From Acidimicrobiales bacterium (GTDB taxonomy: Bacteria; Actinomycetota; Acidimicrobiia; Acidimicrobiales; Bog-793): 14,000 bases of DNA. The translations under genes and the position numbers were made by a program. The stretch is from assembly GCA_030037405.1 (NCBI GenBank), contig JASHRK010000231.1, positions 1 through 14,000 on the forward strand, in the 5' to 3' direction. The notes beneath the pieces are model-generated. The model did no database searches. It saw only the letters and a list, made by a program, of their open reading frames with translations, and was not told the DNA's origin. Numbering within the stretch: the first letter of the stretch is position 1; the number at the start of each line of letters is the position of its first letter. This document shows positions 6,599 through 13,923 of the stretch, one piece after another.

Positions 6599-8896
6599 TC
6601 ACACGGCGGGAGCGAAGCGGCCACCGACGGCGCCGGCGGCGGCTGCGGCAGCATCCGCCAGGGCGAGGTCGACGAGCTTCCCGAAGCTCAGCCGATCGCC
6701 TCCGCAAACGCCGATCTCGCGGGCAGGGACGCCGGCGGCTCGGGCGGCGGCGAGCAGCGCCCCTGGCTCCGTGGTCGCCACGACGACGCGGCTGGGTGCC
6801 TCGCTGAAGAGCTGGGCCGGCGTGAGGGCCGCCTCCTCGCCCATGCGGGCGCCCACCCCGGAGGCGAGGCAGAGCTCAGCTACCGCCGTCGCGAGACCGC
6901 CGTCGGACACGTCGTGGAGCCCGACGATCCCGAGCTCTTCGGCCCGAAGGAGTGGGAGCGACCTCACGAGCTCGCAGAGCTCGGCGTGGGCGGCGAGGTC
7001 GAGGTCGGGAAGGGGGCCGCCGGGCTCCCCCAGCACCTGCCGGCACCATCTCGAACCACCGAGGGCGGCCCCGGAGGGGGGGAGGACCCCCAGCAGCACG
7101 AGCACGGCACCGGTTGCGACGGCTATCCCGCGGGGGCGTTCGAGGAGGGCGTCGATGAGCCCGACGGCACCGATGACGGGCGTCGGGTCGATGTCGACGC
7201 CGTCGCTCTCGTTGTAGAGCGAGACGTTGCCGCCGACGACAGGAAGCTCGAAGGCCCTGCACGCCTCGGCCAGGCCGTCGACGGTCTCCGAGAGCTGCCA
7301 CATGACCTCTGCGTGCTCGGGATTGCCGAAGTTGAGGCAGTCGACGGCGGCGACGGGTCGCGCCCCGGCGCAGGCGAGGTTGAGCACCGCCTCGGCAACG
7401 GTGGCAGCGGCGCCGGCGTGAGGGTCGACGGCGCACCAACCTGGGTTGGCGTCCGTCGTGAGGGCAAGGCCCTTTCCCCGCCATGCCGTGCCGGGCGCCG
7501 CCAGCCGCAGGACCGTCGCATCGGCGGCGCCCGGCCGGAGCACGGTATTCAAGAAGAGCTGGTGGTCGTACTGCCGCCAGACGAAGGAAGGGTCGCACAC
7601 GAGGGCGCAAAGCTGCGAGCCGAGATCGGCTGGCCAGCCCGCCCCGGGACGGCCCGAAGGGTCCTGGGCGGCGAGGGCCCGAGGGCCGGCGGCGAGGCGG
7701 GCAGCCCGGTCCGCCGCTGGGGCGGCGGGCCGGCGGTACGAGGGAGCCTCCTCGGTGAGGGACCGGGCGGGGACGTCGGCGAGAACCTCGCCACCGTCCC
7801 GATCTCTCACGACGAGCCGGCCGCCGCCGCCCGGGCCGGGCGGGCGGGCCTTCACCACCTGCCCGATCACTGCGGCTCGCACCTCGTGGGTCTCGCAGGT
7901 CTCGAGCACCCTTTGAAGCGACGTCCTCTCCACGATGGCGAGCATCCGCTCCTGGCTCTCGCTCGTCATGATCTCGATCGGCGACATGCCAAGCTGACGG
8001 CACGGTACGGCGGACACGTCGAGCTCCATGCCGAGGCCTGCTCGCGCCGCCGTCTCGCTTGCCGCGCAACTGAGGCCGGCACCGCCTAGGTCCTGGATGC
8101 CAACTACGAGTCCCTTGTCGAGAAGATCGAGGGTGGCTTCGATGAGGCGTTTCTCCTCGAATGGATCGCCGACTTGAACGCTCGGTCGCTTCGCTGCGTC
8201 CGCCCCCTCGCCGCTCGAGAGACCCTGAGAGGCGAGCACGCTGACCCCTCCGATGCCGTCTCGCCCCGTGAGCGACCCGAGGAGCACGACGAGGTTGCCG
8301 ACCCCTGAGGCCCGCCCGAGCACGAGCCGATCGACGGGCAGGATGCCGAGGCAGAACACGTTCACGAGAGGGTTGCCGCCATAGCTCCGAGAGAAGGTGA
8401 GCTGCCCACCGACTGTCGGGACACCAACTGCGTTGCCGTAAGCGGAGATGCCGCGCACCACCCCGTCGAAGATGTAGTGGCTCTTCTCGTCGCCGAGCTC
8501 TCCGAAGAACAACGGGTCCATGAGGGCAATGGGGCGGGCACCCATTGTGAACACGTCCCGGAGGATTCCTCCGACACCGGTCGCCGCACCCTGGAAAGGC
8601 TCCACCGCAGAGGGGTGGTTGTGGCTCTCGATGCGAAGGGCTATCGCCATGCCGTCGCCGACGTCGACTACCCCGGCGTTCTCACCGGGCCCGACGAGCA
8701 CATCGGGACCCTCTGAAGGCAATCTCCGCAAATGAACTCGGGACGATTTATAAGAGCAGTGCTCGCTCCACATCACCGAATACATTGCGAGCTCGAGCAG
8801 GTTCGGCTCCCGCCCGAGAGCGGCAACGACGAGATCGAGCTCCTCGTCCGAGAGACCGAGTGACCGGTGCGGTAGTGTCGCCTCTTCGTTCTTCAC
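6599..8896 (-). CDS. purL: FGAM synthase large subunit PurL
   Basis: A 765-residue small-type PurL, the ATP-dependent synthetase part of phosphoribosylformylglycinamidine synthase. It converts FGAR to FGAM using ammonia made by PurQ, with PurS as the bridging subunit. The length is typical of the three-part bacterial complex and there is no fused glutaminase domain. Visible motifs are the active-site histidine region WSEHCSYKSS (H46), ESHNHPS (90-96), GVGGILRDVFTMGARP (107-122), DPFEEKRLIEA (244-254), QDLGGAGLS (268-276) and SESQERM (312-318). In the second half are GGNVSLYNES, HDVSDGGLA and LFSEAPSR. The GTG start at 8896 is supported by GAGGGG at 8903-8908, 6 nt upstream. Unlike the usual purS-purQ-purL run, it is cut off from purQ by an opposing gene and so probably has its own promoter in the 97-bp divergent gap. 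No motif is missing. Confidence 0.96.
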   Translation of the reverse strand: MKNEEATLPHRSLGLSDEELDLVVAALGREPNLLELAMYSVMWSEHCSYKSSRVHLRRLPSEGPDVLVGPGENAGVVDVGDGMAIALRIESHNHPSAVEPFQGAATGVGGILRDVFTMGARPIALMDPLFFGELGDEKSHYIFDGVVRGISAYGNAVGVPTVGGQLTFSRSYGGNPLVNVFCLGILPVDRLVLGRASGVGNLVVLLGSLTGRDGIGGVSVLASQGLSSGEGADAAKRPSVQVGDPFEEKRLIEATLDLLDKGLVVGIQDLGGAGLSCAASETAARAGLGMELDVSAVPCRQLGMSPIEIMTSESQERMLAIVERTSLQRVLETCETHEVRAAVIGQVVKARPPGPGGGGRLVVRDRDGGEVLADVPARSLTEEAPSYRRPAAPAADRAARLAAGPRALAAQDPSGRPGAGWPADLGSQLCALVCDPSFVWRQYDHQLFLNTVLRPGAADATVLRLAAPGTAWRGKGLALTTDANPGWCAVDPHAGAAATVAEAVLNLACAGARPVAAVDCLNFGNPEHAEVMWQLSETVDGLAEACRAFELPVVGGNVSLYNESDGVDIDPTPVIGAVGLIDALLERPRGIAVATGAVLVLLGVLPPSGAALGGSRWCRQVLGEPGGPLPDLDLAAHAELCELVRSLPLLRAEELGIVGLHDVSDGGLATAVAELCLASGVGARMGEEAALTPAQLFSEAPSRVVVATTEPGALLAAARAAGVPAREIGVCGGDRLSFGKLVDLALADAAAAAAGAVGGRFAPAV

Positions 8897-8993
8897 CGGT
8901 ATCCCCTCTTGTCAGGCGCAGCGTCTCGTCCCCGTTCGTTCAGGTATGTGTCGGTGGCTTGCAATCTTCTCCAATTGCGTGAAAGATAGTGGG
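8897..8993. promoter_or_regulatory. Divergent intergenic region between purL and the small plus-strand gene
   Basis: This 97-bp gap must hold the start signals of two genes pointing away from each other. For the plus-strand gene, TTGCAA (8959-8964) and AAAGAT (8982-8987) are spaced 17 bp apart, and AAAGAT lies 6 nt before the ATG at 8994, the leaderless geometry also seen at crgA. Both boxes match consensus only partly. For purL, TATCTT on the minus strand (8988-8983) fits TANNNT and would give a leader of about 80 nt. A short inverted repeat, GCAAT (8961-8965) and ATTGC (8974-8978), lies between them. The region is richer in A and T than its surroundings. All assignments are predictions by eye. 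Confidence 0.35.
8903..8908 (-). promoter_or_regulatory. Ribosome binding site deciding the purL GTG start
   Basis: GAGGGG on the minus strand ends 6 nt before the GTG at 8896, and no nearby in-frame ATG competes, so it fixes this non-ATG start. Confidence 0.6.
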
Positions 8994-9425
8994 ATGCCTC
9001 CACGTAAAAGAGCCTCAAAGTCAACTCTGTCGAGCGAGCACAAGGATGCTCTTGCTGCTGGGCGTCGACAAGGTCACGTGGTCCGCCGTTACCTTGTCGC
9101 TCTCGACCAGCACAAGCCGCGCCGTGGCCGGCAAGTGAGCGCCGAATCCCTCGAGGACCGACTTGCCCAAGTCGCGGAGCGCGTTTCCGAGGCGGATCCC
9201 TTGCAGCGAGTCCATCTGATCCAAGAGCGACGCAACCTCGAGCTGCGACTCGCCAATAGAGGGACGGAGTCCGAAGACGACCTGCCCGCCCTCGAGAAGG
9301 AGTTCGTGGCGGTCGCCGCCGAGTACGGGGAGCGCAAGGGTATCGACTATGCCACCTGGCGCGAGGCGGGCGTGCCGGCTGACGTGCTGCAGCGCGCAGG
9401 GATCCACTGGAGTCGGCGGGGCTAG
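8994..9425 (+). CDS. Conserved actinobacterial small protein of unknown function
   Basis: A 143-residue hydrophilic protein with no signal peptide or membrane segment. Its layout resembles a hypothetical protein I recall as widespread in Actinobacteria: a basic N-terminus, SSEHKDALAAGRRQG (13-27), a helix ending in ALDQHKPRRGR (36-46) with an AT-hook-like basic patch, a charged helical stretch (about 50-90, with SLEDRLAQV and LIQERRNLEL) that may form a coiled coil, and a conserved end with EYGERKGIDYATWREAGVPA (110-129) then DVLQRAGI (130-137). I know no function for it. The ATG at 8994 is preferred over the in-frame ATG at 8946 because upstream residues do not resemble the family and would overlap the promoter region. 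It is divergent from purL and convergent with purQ, sharing the 4-bp CTAG at 9422-9425 that holds both stops. DNA binding is possible from the basic motif and short C-terminal helices but is inference. Confidence 0.85.
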   Translation: MPPRKRASKSTLSSEHKDALAAGRRQGHVVRRYLVALDQHKPRRGRQVSAESLEDRLAQVAERVSEADPLQRVHLIQERRNLELRLANRGTESEDDLPALEKEFVAVAAEYGERKGIDYATWREAGVPADVLQRAGIHWSRRG

Positions 9426-10099
9426 CTGCTCGAAGCGACGCGGTCGTTCTTTGCGAGCGACCCGAGGAGCTTGAGACCGTCCAGGGAACCGAGCAGGACG
9501 TCGCTCGCTCGTTCGGGATGAGGCATGATCCCGACGACGTTTCCTCGCTTGTTGCAGATGGCGGCGATGTCTCCGTCGGACCCGTTGGGATTGTCCAGAT
9601 AGGTCAGGACGATCTGATCCTCCGCGGCGAGCCTGCGCAGCGTCTCCGCGTCACAGGTGAAATTGCCCTCGTTGTGATTGATCGGAAGCTCGAGAAGCTC
9701 GCCCGCCCTGCAGCCGGCTGTGAGCACCGTGCGCGTCGTGACGACGCGGCAACGCACGGGTTGGCACAGGAAACGAAGGCCCTCGTTCCTCCTGAGGGCA
9801 CCGGGCAGCAGGCCCGCCTCGGTCAGCACTTGGAATCCGTTGCAGATCCCGACGACCGGGGCTCCCTCGCGCGCAAGGGCGGCGACGGCGTCCATTGCAG
9901 GCGAGAACCGGGCGATGGCGCCTGGCCGCAGGTAGTCGCCGTGGGCGAAGCCACCGGGAAGAACGACGCCGTCGACGTCGCCTAGGTGGGTCTCGCGATG
10001 CGAGACCAACGTTGCCTCGATACCGGCATTTCCAAGCGCCATTACAACGTCGTGCTCGCAGTTGGTGCCGGGAAAGACGACGACGGCAAGCTTCGTCAA
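9422..10099 (-). CDS. purQ: FGAM synthase glutaminase subunit PurQ
   Basis: A 225-residue class I glutamine amidotransferase that hydrolyses glutamine and passes ammonia to PurL within the PurSQL complex. It begins with LAVVVFPGTNCEHD (4-17), has PGGFAHGDYLRPGA (48-61), the nucleophile C86 in GICNGFQ, LPINHNEGNF (138-147), and the catalytic pair H194 and E196 in MPHPER. Length is as expected for stand-alone PurQ. The start is TTG at 10099, supported by GAAGGGG at 10107-10113 ending 7 nt upstream and by the family N-terminus; no ATG or GTG is near. purS lies 30 bp upstream, so both are probably co-transcribed. The TAG stop overlaps the stop of the convergent small gene by 4 bp, leaving no space for a dedicated terminator. 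Confidence 0.95.
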   Translation of the reverse strand: MTKLAVVVFPGTNCEHDVVMALGNAGIEATLVSHRETHLGDVDGVVLPGGFAHGDYLRPGAIARFSPAMDAVAALAREGAPVVGICNGFQVLTEAGLLPGALRRNEGLRFLCQPVRCRVVTTRTVLTAGCRAGELLELPINHNEGNFTCDAETLRRLAAEDQIVLTYLDNPNGSDGDIAAICNKRGNVVGIMPHPERASDVLLGSLDGLKLLGSLAKNDRVASSS

Positions 10100-10106
10100 T
10101 GGCCCG

Positions 10107-10113
10107 CCCCTTC
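10107..10113 (-). promoter_or_regulatory. Ribosome binding site deciding the purQ TTG start
   Basis: GAAGGGG on the minus strand ends 7 nt before the TTG at 10099. It supports this rare start codon, since an upstream in-frame ATG or GTG before the next stop is not available. Confidence 0.6.
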
Positions 10114-10129
10114 GTTGCTTACGGCCCTG

Positions 10130-10414
10130 TCATAACCCAAGGTCGCTCCCTTGTCTCCTGTCTCCCAAGGCTGCGACGGAGACGTCCGCCTGCTCGATGA
10201 CCGGGTTGGCCAGGAGGCGCCGGCACATCTCGACGGCCCTCTCCTCTGCCCTCTCGGCGTCGTCGGCGTCCATCTCGAAGCGCACGACCTTTCCGAGCCT
10301 CACGTGCCTCACGCCCTCGAAGCCGAGCGCCGGGAGTGCTCGCTCGATCGTCTCGCCCTCAGGATCGGCGATCCCCTCGAGTGGGCTCACCTCGACGTGA
10401 ACGGCGAACCTCAC
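10130..10414 (-). CDS. purS: FGAM synthase subunit PurS
   Basis: A 94-residue PurS, the small dimeric subunit that bridges PurQ and PurL and helps form the ammonia channel. The protein opens with a strand MRFAVHVEVSPLEGIADPEG (1-20), followed by a helix with the TIERALPALGF block (22-32), the strand VRHVRLGKVVRFEMDA (35-50), a charged helix (52-68) and the end LLANPVIEQADVSV (67-80), all characteristic of the family. About 14 residues beyond the usual end (AALGDRRQGSDLGL) look like a non-conserved tail. The GTG start at 10414 overlaps the purC stop by 4 bp (GTGA), so translation is probably coupled to purC. purQ follows after 30 bp. Confidence 0.93.
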   Translation of the reverse strand: MRFAVHVEVSPLEGIADPEGETIERALPALGFEGVRHVRLGKVVRFEMDADDAERAEERAVEMCRRLLANPVIEQADVSVAALGDRRQGSDLGL

Positions 10415-11313
10415 GGTGGTGGTGCCTCCGGCCCGAACCAGTTGGCGAGCTCGAGGCCGCTCAGGCGCTCGTAGGCGTCGACGTAGCGCTCTCGCGTGGC
10501 CGCCACCACCTCGGCGGGAAGGGCAGGCGCCGGCGGGTTCTTGTCCCAGCCGGTCGCTTCGGCGAAGTCCCGCACCGGCTGCTTGTCGAAGGAGGGCGGG
10601 GTCGCACCCGGCTTCCAGGCGTCGACCGGCCAGAAACGGGAGGAGTCGGGCGTCAGTATCTCGTCGCAGATCGTGAGCTCTCCCTCGACGAGACCGAGCT
10701 CGAACTTGGTATCGGCTATGACGATGCCGCGCTCTAGGGCGAGCGACGACGCCCGCTCGTAGGCGTCGAGGCAGACCTGTCTTGCTCGAGCGGCAACCGA
10801 GGCTCCGACCGTCTCAGCCGCCTGCTCGAACGAGATGTTCTCGTCGTGGCCCTCGGTCGCCTTGGTCGAGGGTGTGAACACCGGCTCCGGGAGCTTCTCG
10901 GACTCGCGGAGCCCGCTCGGGAGGCGGGTGCCGTGCATCGTGCCGAGCCTCTGGTACTCCTTCCACGCCGAGCCGGCGAGGTAGCCGCGCACGATGCACT
11001 CGATCGGGAGCATCTCGGCGCGGCGGACGAGCATGGAACGTCCCGCCACCTCGGCCCAGTCGCCGGCGCCCACCGGGAAGCGGGCCGGGAAGCGGGCCGG
11101 GTCGGCCGTGACGAGGTGGGTAGGAGCGAGGTCGGCGAGCTCGTCGCTCCAGAAAGCAGTCATCGCCGTCAGCACCCGCCCCTTGTCCGGGACGGGCTCG
11201 GCGAAGACGACGTCGAATGCCGAGATCCGGTCGGAGGCCACCATCATGAGAAGGCCGCCGCCGGCGTCGTATATGTCCCGCACCTTGCCTGAGTAGAGGT
11301 GAGGGAGGGTCAT
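10411..11313 (-). CDS. purC: SAICAR synthetase PurC
   Basis: A 300-residue phosphoribosylaminoimidazole-succinocarboxamide synthase, which joins aspartate to CAIR using ATP. The N-terminal HLYSGKVRDIYD (5-16) is the nucleotide-binding signature, followed by VASDRISAFDVV (25-36), PIECIVRGYLAGSAWKEY (103-120), the LPEPVFTPSTKATEGHDENI block (141-160) and the ADTKFELG signature (200-207). Length matches the larger, roughly 300-residue PurC type. The start is firm: ATG at 11313 lies 7 nt after a strong AAGGAGG site (11321-11327) and overlaps the purB stop by 4 bp. Its own stop overlaps the purS start by 4 bp. A 12-bp tandem duplication gives the repeat ARFPARFP at residues 73-80, outside the catalytic motifs. 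Confidence 0.96.
   Translation of the reverse strand: MTLPHLYSGKVRDIYDAGGGLLMMVASDRISAFDVVFAEPVPDKGRVLTAMTAFWSDELADLAPTHLVTADPARFPARFPVGAGDWAEVAGRSMLVRRAEMLPIECIVRGYLAGSAWKEYQRLGTMHGTRLPSGLRESEKLPEPVFTPSTKATEGHDENISFEQAAETVGASVAARARQVCLDAYERASSLALERGIVIADTKFELGLVEGELTICDEILTPDSSRFWPVDAWKPGATPPSFDKQPVRDFAEATGWDKNPPAPALPAEVVAATRERYVDAYERLSGLELANWFGPEAPPP
11073..11101 (-). repeat. 12-bp tandem duplication inside purC
   Basis: On the plus strand CCGGGAAGCGGG occurs at 11073-11084 and again at 11085-11096, followed by a partial CCGGG. It is in frame and encodes a duplicated ARFP in PurC between the substrate-binding blocks, probably in a surface loop. Confidence 0.7.
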
Positions 11314-12626
11314 GTCTCCGCCTCCTTGAGCGCTTCGACGGTGAGCCTGGCGTTGGCAAGGGCGTGCTCCAGCGAGAAGACCCTCTCGAGCTCGTGGGCA
11401 CCGAGCCTCTCGGAGACCGCTTCGTCCTTCTCCACCACCTCGCGAAGGTTCCTCCTCTCCTCATAGGCGCGTCTCGCGGCACTTTGCACGACGCGGTAGG
11501 CGGTGTCTCGCGAGAGCCCGGAGGAGACGAGCGCCAACAGCAAGGCCTGGGAGAAGACGAGCCCGTAAGAGCCGTCGAGCAGGTTGGCCAGCATGCGGTC
11601 GGCCCGAACCACGAGACGGGCGACGAGGTCGTCCGCCTTGCGCAGGGCGTAGTAGGTGACGAGGCTCGCGTCGGGAAGAGCTATCCGTTCGGCGGAGCTG
11701 TGGGAGATGTCTCGCTCGTGCCAGAGGGCGACGTCCTCGAGACCGGTGAGGGCATACCCGCGAAGGACCCGGGCGAGTCCGCAGAGGCGCTCCGCGGTGA
11801 TCGGGTTGCGCTTGTGGGGCATGGCGGAGGAGCCCTTCTGGGCGGTGGCGAAAGCCTCTTCCACCTCGGCGACCTCCGAGCGTTGGAGATGGCGCACCTC
11901 GAGGGCGATCGCCTCGAGCGTGGCCCCGATCGAGGCGCAGGCGTAGAGGTACTCGGCATGGCGGTCTCTCGCCACTATCTGGCTGGCCGGGACGGGCCGG
12001 AGCCCGAGCGCCTCGCATACCCGTCTCTCCACCCCGGGATCGACGTTCGAGTACGTCCCGACCGCGCCTGACAGCTTGCCGACTGCGATGCCGTCTCGCG
12101 CCCGCTTCAGCCGTTGGCGGTCCCTCTCCGCCTGGAGGCAGTAGAGAGCCAGCTTGTTGCCGAAGGTCGTCGGTTCGGCGTGCATGCCGTGCGTCCGCCC
12201 GAGCATTGGCGTGCCGGCGTGCTCGAGCGCTCGGCGCCGGAGGGTGGCGACGAGGCTGTCGAGGGCCTCCAGCATGAGGTCGGCCGCCTTCGCGAGGGTG
12301 GCGCACAAGGCGGTGTCGACGACGTCGGAGGAGGTGAGCCCGTGGTGTATCCACTGGTTCTCCGGCGCTCCGATCGCCTCCTGGACGACGTCTACGAAGG
12401 CGGCGACGTCGTGGTCGGTCGCCTTCTCTCGCTCGGCCACGGCCTCGACGAAGGCATCGTCGACGAGCGGTGCCCGCGCCCGGCAGGAAGACGCGTCGGA
12501 GGCGGGGACGATGCCGAGCTCCGCCGCCGCCTCGACGGCGAGAAGCTCGATCTCGAGCCAGAGGGCAAAGCGCGCCCTGTCGGAGAAGATCTCACCCATC
12601 GCCGGGAGCACGTAGCGAGGGATCAC
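11310..12626 (-). CDS. purB: Adenylosuccinate lyase PurB
   Basis: A 438-residue member of the fumarase/aspartase superfamily. It acts twice in purine synthesis, splitting fumarate from SAICAR to give AICAR and from adenylosuccinate to give AMP. Motifs in order are RYVLPAMGEIFSD (4-16), KATDHDVAAF (68-77, H72), HHGLTSSDVVDTA (94-106), MLGRTHGMHAEPTTFGNKL (141-159, catalytic H146) and the superfamily signature GSSAMPHKRNP (265-275) on the mobile serine loop. Length is typical. The GTG at 12626 is used because it gives the conserved N-terminus and follows a GGGGTGA site at suitable spacing. The gene starts 22 bp after purD, across a triplicated 9-bp repeat, and overlaps purC by 4 bp at its end. 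Its fumarate-forming AMP step follows the purA product encoded in the same cluster. Confidence 0.96.
   Translation of the reverse strand: MIPRYVLPAMGEIFSDRARFALWLEIELLAVEAAAELGIVPASDASSCRARAPLVDDAFVEAVAEREKATDHDVAAFVDVVQEAIGAPENQWIHHGLTSSDVVDTALCATLAKAADLMLEALDSLVATLRRRALEHAGTPMLGRTHGMHAEPTTFGNKLALYCLQAERDRQRLKRARDGIAVGKLSGAVGTYSNVDPGVERRVCEALGLRPVPASQIVARDRHAEYLYACASIGATLEAIALEVRHLQRSEVAEVEEAFATAQKGSSAMPHKRNPITAERLCGLARVLRGYALTGLEDVALWHERDISHSSAERIALPDASLVTYYALRKADDLVARLVVRADRMLANLLDGSYGLVFSQALLLALVSSGLSRDTAYRVVQSAARRAYEERRNLREVVEKDEAVSERLGAHELERVFSLEHALANARLTVEALKEAET
11321..11327 (-). promoter_or_regulatory. Strong ribosome binding site of purC
   Basis: AAGGAGG on the minus strand, inside the last codons of purB, lies 7 nt before the purC ATG at 11313. 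It is the best Shine-Dalgarno match noted in the cluster and suggests that purC is translated strongly in its own right as well as by coupling to purB. Confidence 0.75.
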
Positions 12627-12630
12627 CGGC

Positions 12631-12657
12631 TCACCCCGTTCACCCCGTTCACCCCGG
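12631..12657 (-). repeat. Triplicated 9-bp GGGGTGA element between purD and purB
   Basis: The plus strand carries TCACCCCGT at 12631-12639 and 12640-12648 and TCACCCCGG at 12649-12657. Read on the coding (minus) strand each unit contains GGGGTGA. The first unit holds the purD stop codon, and the two others place two more TGA codons in the same frame. GGGGTGA can pair with the 16S anti-Shine-Dalgarno sequence if one G-U wobble is allowed, and the last copy lies at a good distance (7 nt from its GGGG) from the purB GTG at 12626. Confidence 0.8.
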
Positions 12658-13923
12658 TCTCGACGGCTCTGGCGGCAAGGCGGCTACGTCTGTCCGCACC
12701 TGCATGCCGTCGAAGTGGACGGCGGCCACGGCCTCGTAGGCGCGAGCCCGCGCCGAGGCGAGGTCCGTGCCGAGAGCGCTCACGCACAGCACGCGGCCAC
12801 CGGCCGTCCGCAGGGCCCCCTCCTCGTCTCTACGGGTACCGGCGTGGAAGACGGACACATGATCGAGGGTACCCGCGCCGTCCAGCCCGGTGATGAGATG
12901 CCCGGTGACCGGGGCCTCAGGGTAGCCGGGGGAGGCGGCCACGACGCAGACGGCGCTCCCGGGAGAGCTGCGCACCTGGGGGGCGGTCCTGAGGTCGCCT
13001 TCGGCCGCGGAGGCGAGGAGGTCTGCCAGGTCGCTCTCGAGAAGGGGGAGCACCACCTCGGCCTCGGGATCCCCGAAACGCACGTTGAACTCGACGAGCG
13101 CCGGGCCGTCCGGACCGATCATCAAGCCGGCATAGAGCACCCCCCGATAGTCGACGCCTTCACGGCGGAGGGAGGCGAGGGTCGGCTCCACGATCCGGTC
13201 CATCGCCACTCCGACGGCGCTGCTGCCGGCCGACGGCACCGGTGCGTAGGCTCCCATCCCGCCCGTGTTCGGCCCGACGTCCCCCGTGCCGATCCGCTTG
13301 TAGTCCCTCGCCGGCTCGAGAGCGACGGCGCGCCTCCCGTCGCAGACGGCGAAGAGCGACAGCTCGTGCCCGGCCAGCCCCTCTTCGATGACGACCCGGC
13401 GGCCGGCCTCGCCGAAGGAGGTGCCGGAGAGCTTTCTCTCGAGGTCCGCCTCCGCCTCGGCGAGGTCGTCTGTCACGAGGACGCCCTTTCCCTGGGCGAG
13501 CCCGTCGGTCTTGATCACATATGTGCCGGGGAGCGAGCGGCAGAAGGCGAGCGCCTCGACGAGCTCCCCGGAGCTATACGACGCCCAGCGCGCCGTGGGC
13601 ACCCCGGCCCGGCTCGCAAGGCTCTTCATGTAGTGCTTCGAGCCCTCGAGACGAGCTCCGTCAGCTCCCGGCCCGAAGACGAGCCTGCCCTTCTGGCGGA
13701 GGCGATCGGCGAGGCCGTCGACGAGAGGGGACTCCGGCCCGATGACGAAGAGGTCGGCCTCGATCTCCTCGGGCCGGGTCGCCGTGGACTCGAGACGGTG
13801 CCCCTCTCCCGTGCGGCCCTCGATGCCGGGATTGCCCGGGGTGGCGACGACGTCGACGCTGCGACCGAGCACCGCCGCGAGGGCATGCTCCCGCGCACCG
13901 GAGCCGACGACGCAGGCTCTCAT
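12649..13923 (-). CDS. purD: Phosphoribosylamine-glycine ligase PurD (GAR synthetase)
   Basis: A 424-residue ATP-grasp enzyme that joins glycine to phosphoribosylamine. The N-domain begins with the GSGAREHALA motif (7-16) and contains the TPGNPG motif (28-33) and the GPESPLVDGLAD block (62-73). The ATP-grasp region has YVIKTDGLAQGKGV (135-148), ARDYKRIGTGDVGPNTGGMG (205-224) and LVEFNVRFGDPE (276-287). The C-terminal domain ends with VHFDGMQVRTDV (402-413). Length is normal and no key motif is missing. The ATG at 13923 overlaps the purA stop by 4 bp, indicating coupling. The stop is the first of three in-frame TGA codons in a short repeat, followed by purB after 22 bp. Confidence 0.96.
   Translation of the reverse strand: MRACVVGSGAREHALAAVLGRSVDVVATPGNPGIEGRTGEGHRLESTATRPEEIEADLFVIGPESPLVDGLADRLRQKGRLVFGPGADGARLEGSKHYMKSLASRAGVPTARWASYSSGELVEALAFCRSLPGTYVIKTDGLAQGKGVLVTDDLAEAEADLERKLSGTSFGEAGRRVVIEEGLAGHELSLFAVCDGRRAVALEPARDYKRIGTGDVGPNTGGMGAYAPVPSAGSSAVGVAMDRIVEPTLASLRREGVDYRGVLYAGLMIGPDGPALVEFNVRFGDPEAEVVLPLLESDLADLLASAAEGDLRTAPQVRSSPGSAVCVVAASPGYPEAPVTGHLITGLDGAGTLDHVSVFHAGTRRDEEGALRTAGGRVLCVSALGTDLASARARAYEAVAAVHFDGMQVRTDVAALPPEPSRPG

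Noticed and set aside
5094..8089. Long plus-strand frames opposite the thiolase and purL genes (5094-6233 and 6491-8089)
   Set aside because: Low-complexity composition with no domain, lying on top of complete enzymes on the other strand.
8961..8978. GCAAT/ATTGC inverted repeat as a purine operator
   Set aside because: Arms of 5 bp do not extend and no second copy was found before purD or elsewhere; not enough to claim a regulator site.
8946..8993. Upstream ATG for the small plus-strand gene
   Set aside because: The added residues are unlike the family and would cover the likely promoter; the ATG at 8994 gives the basic N-terminus expected.
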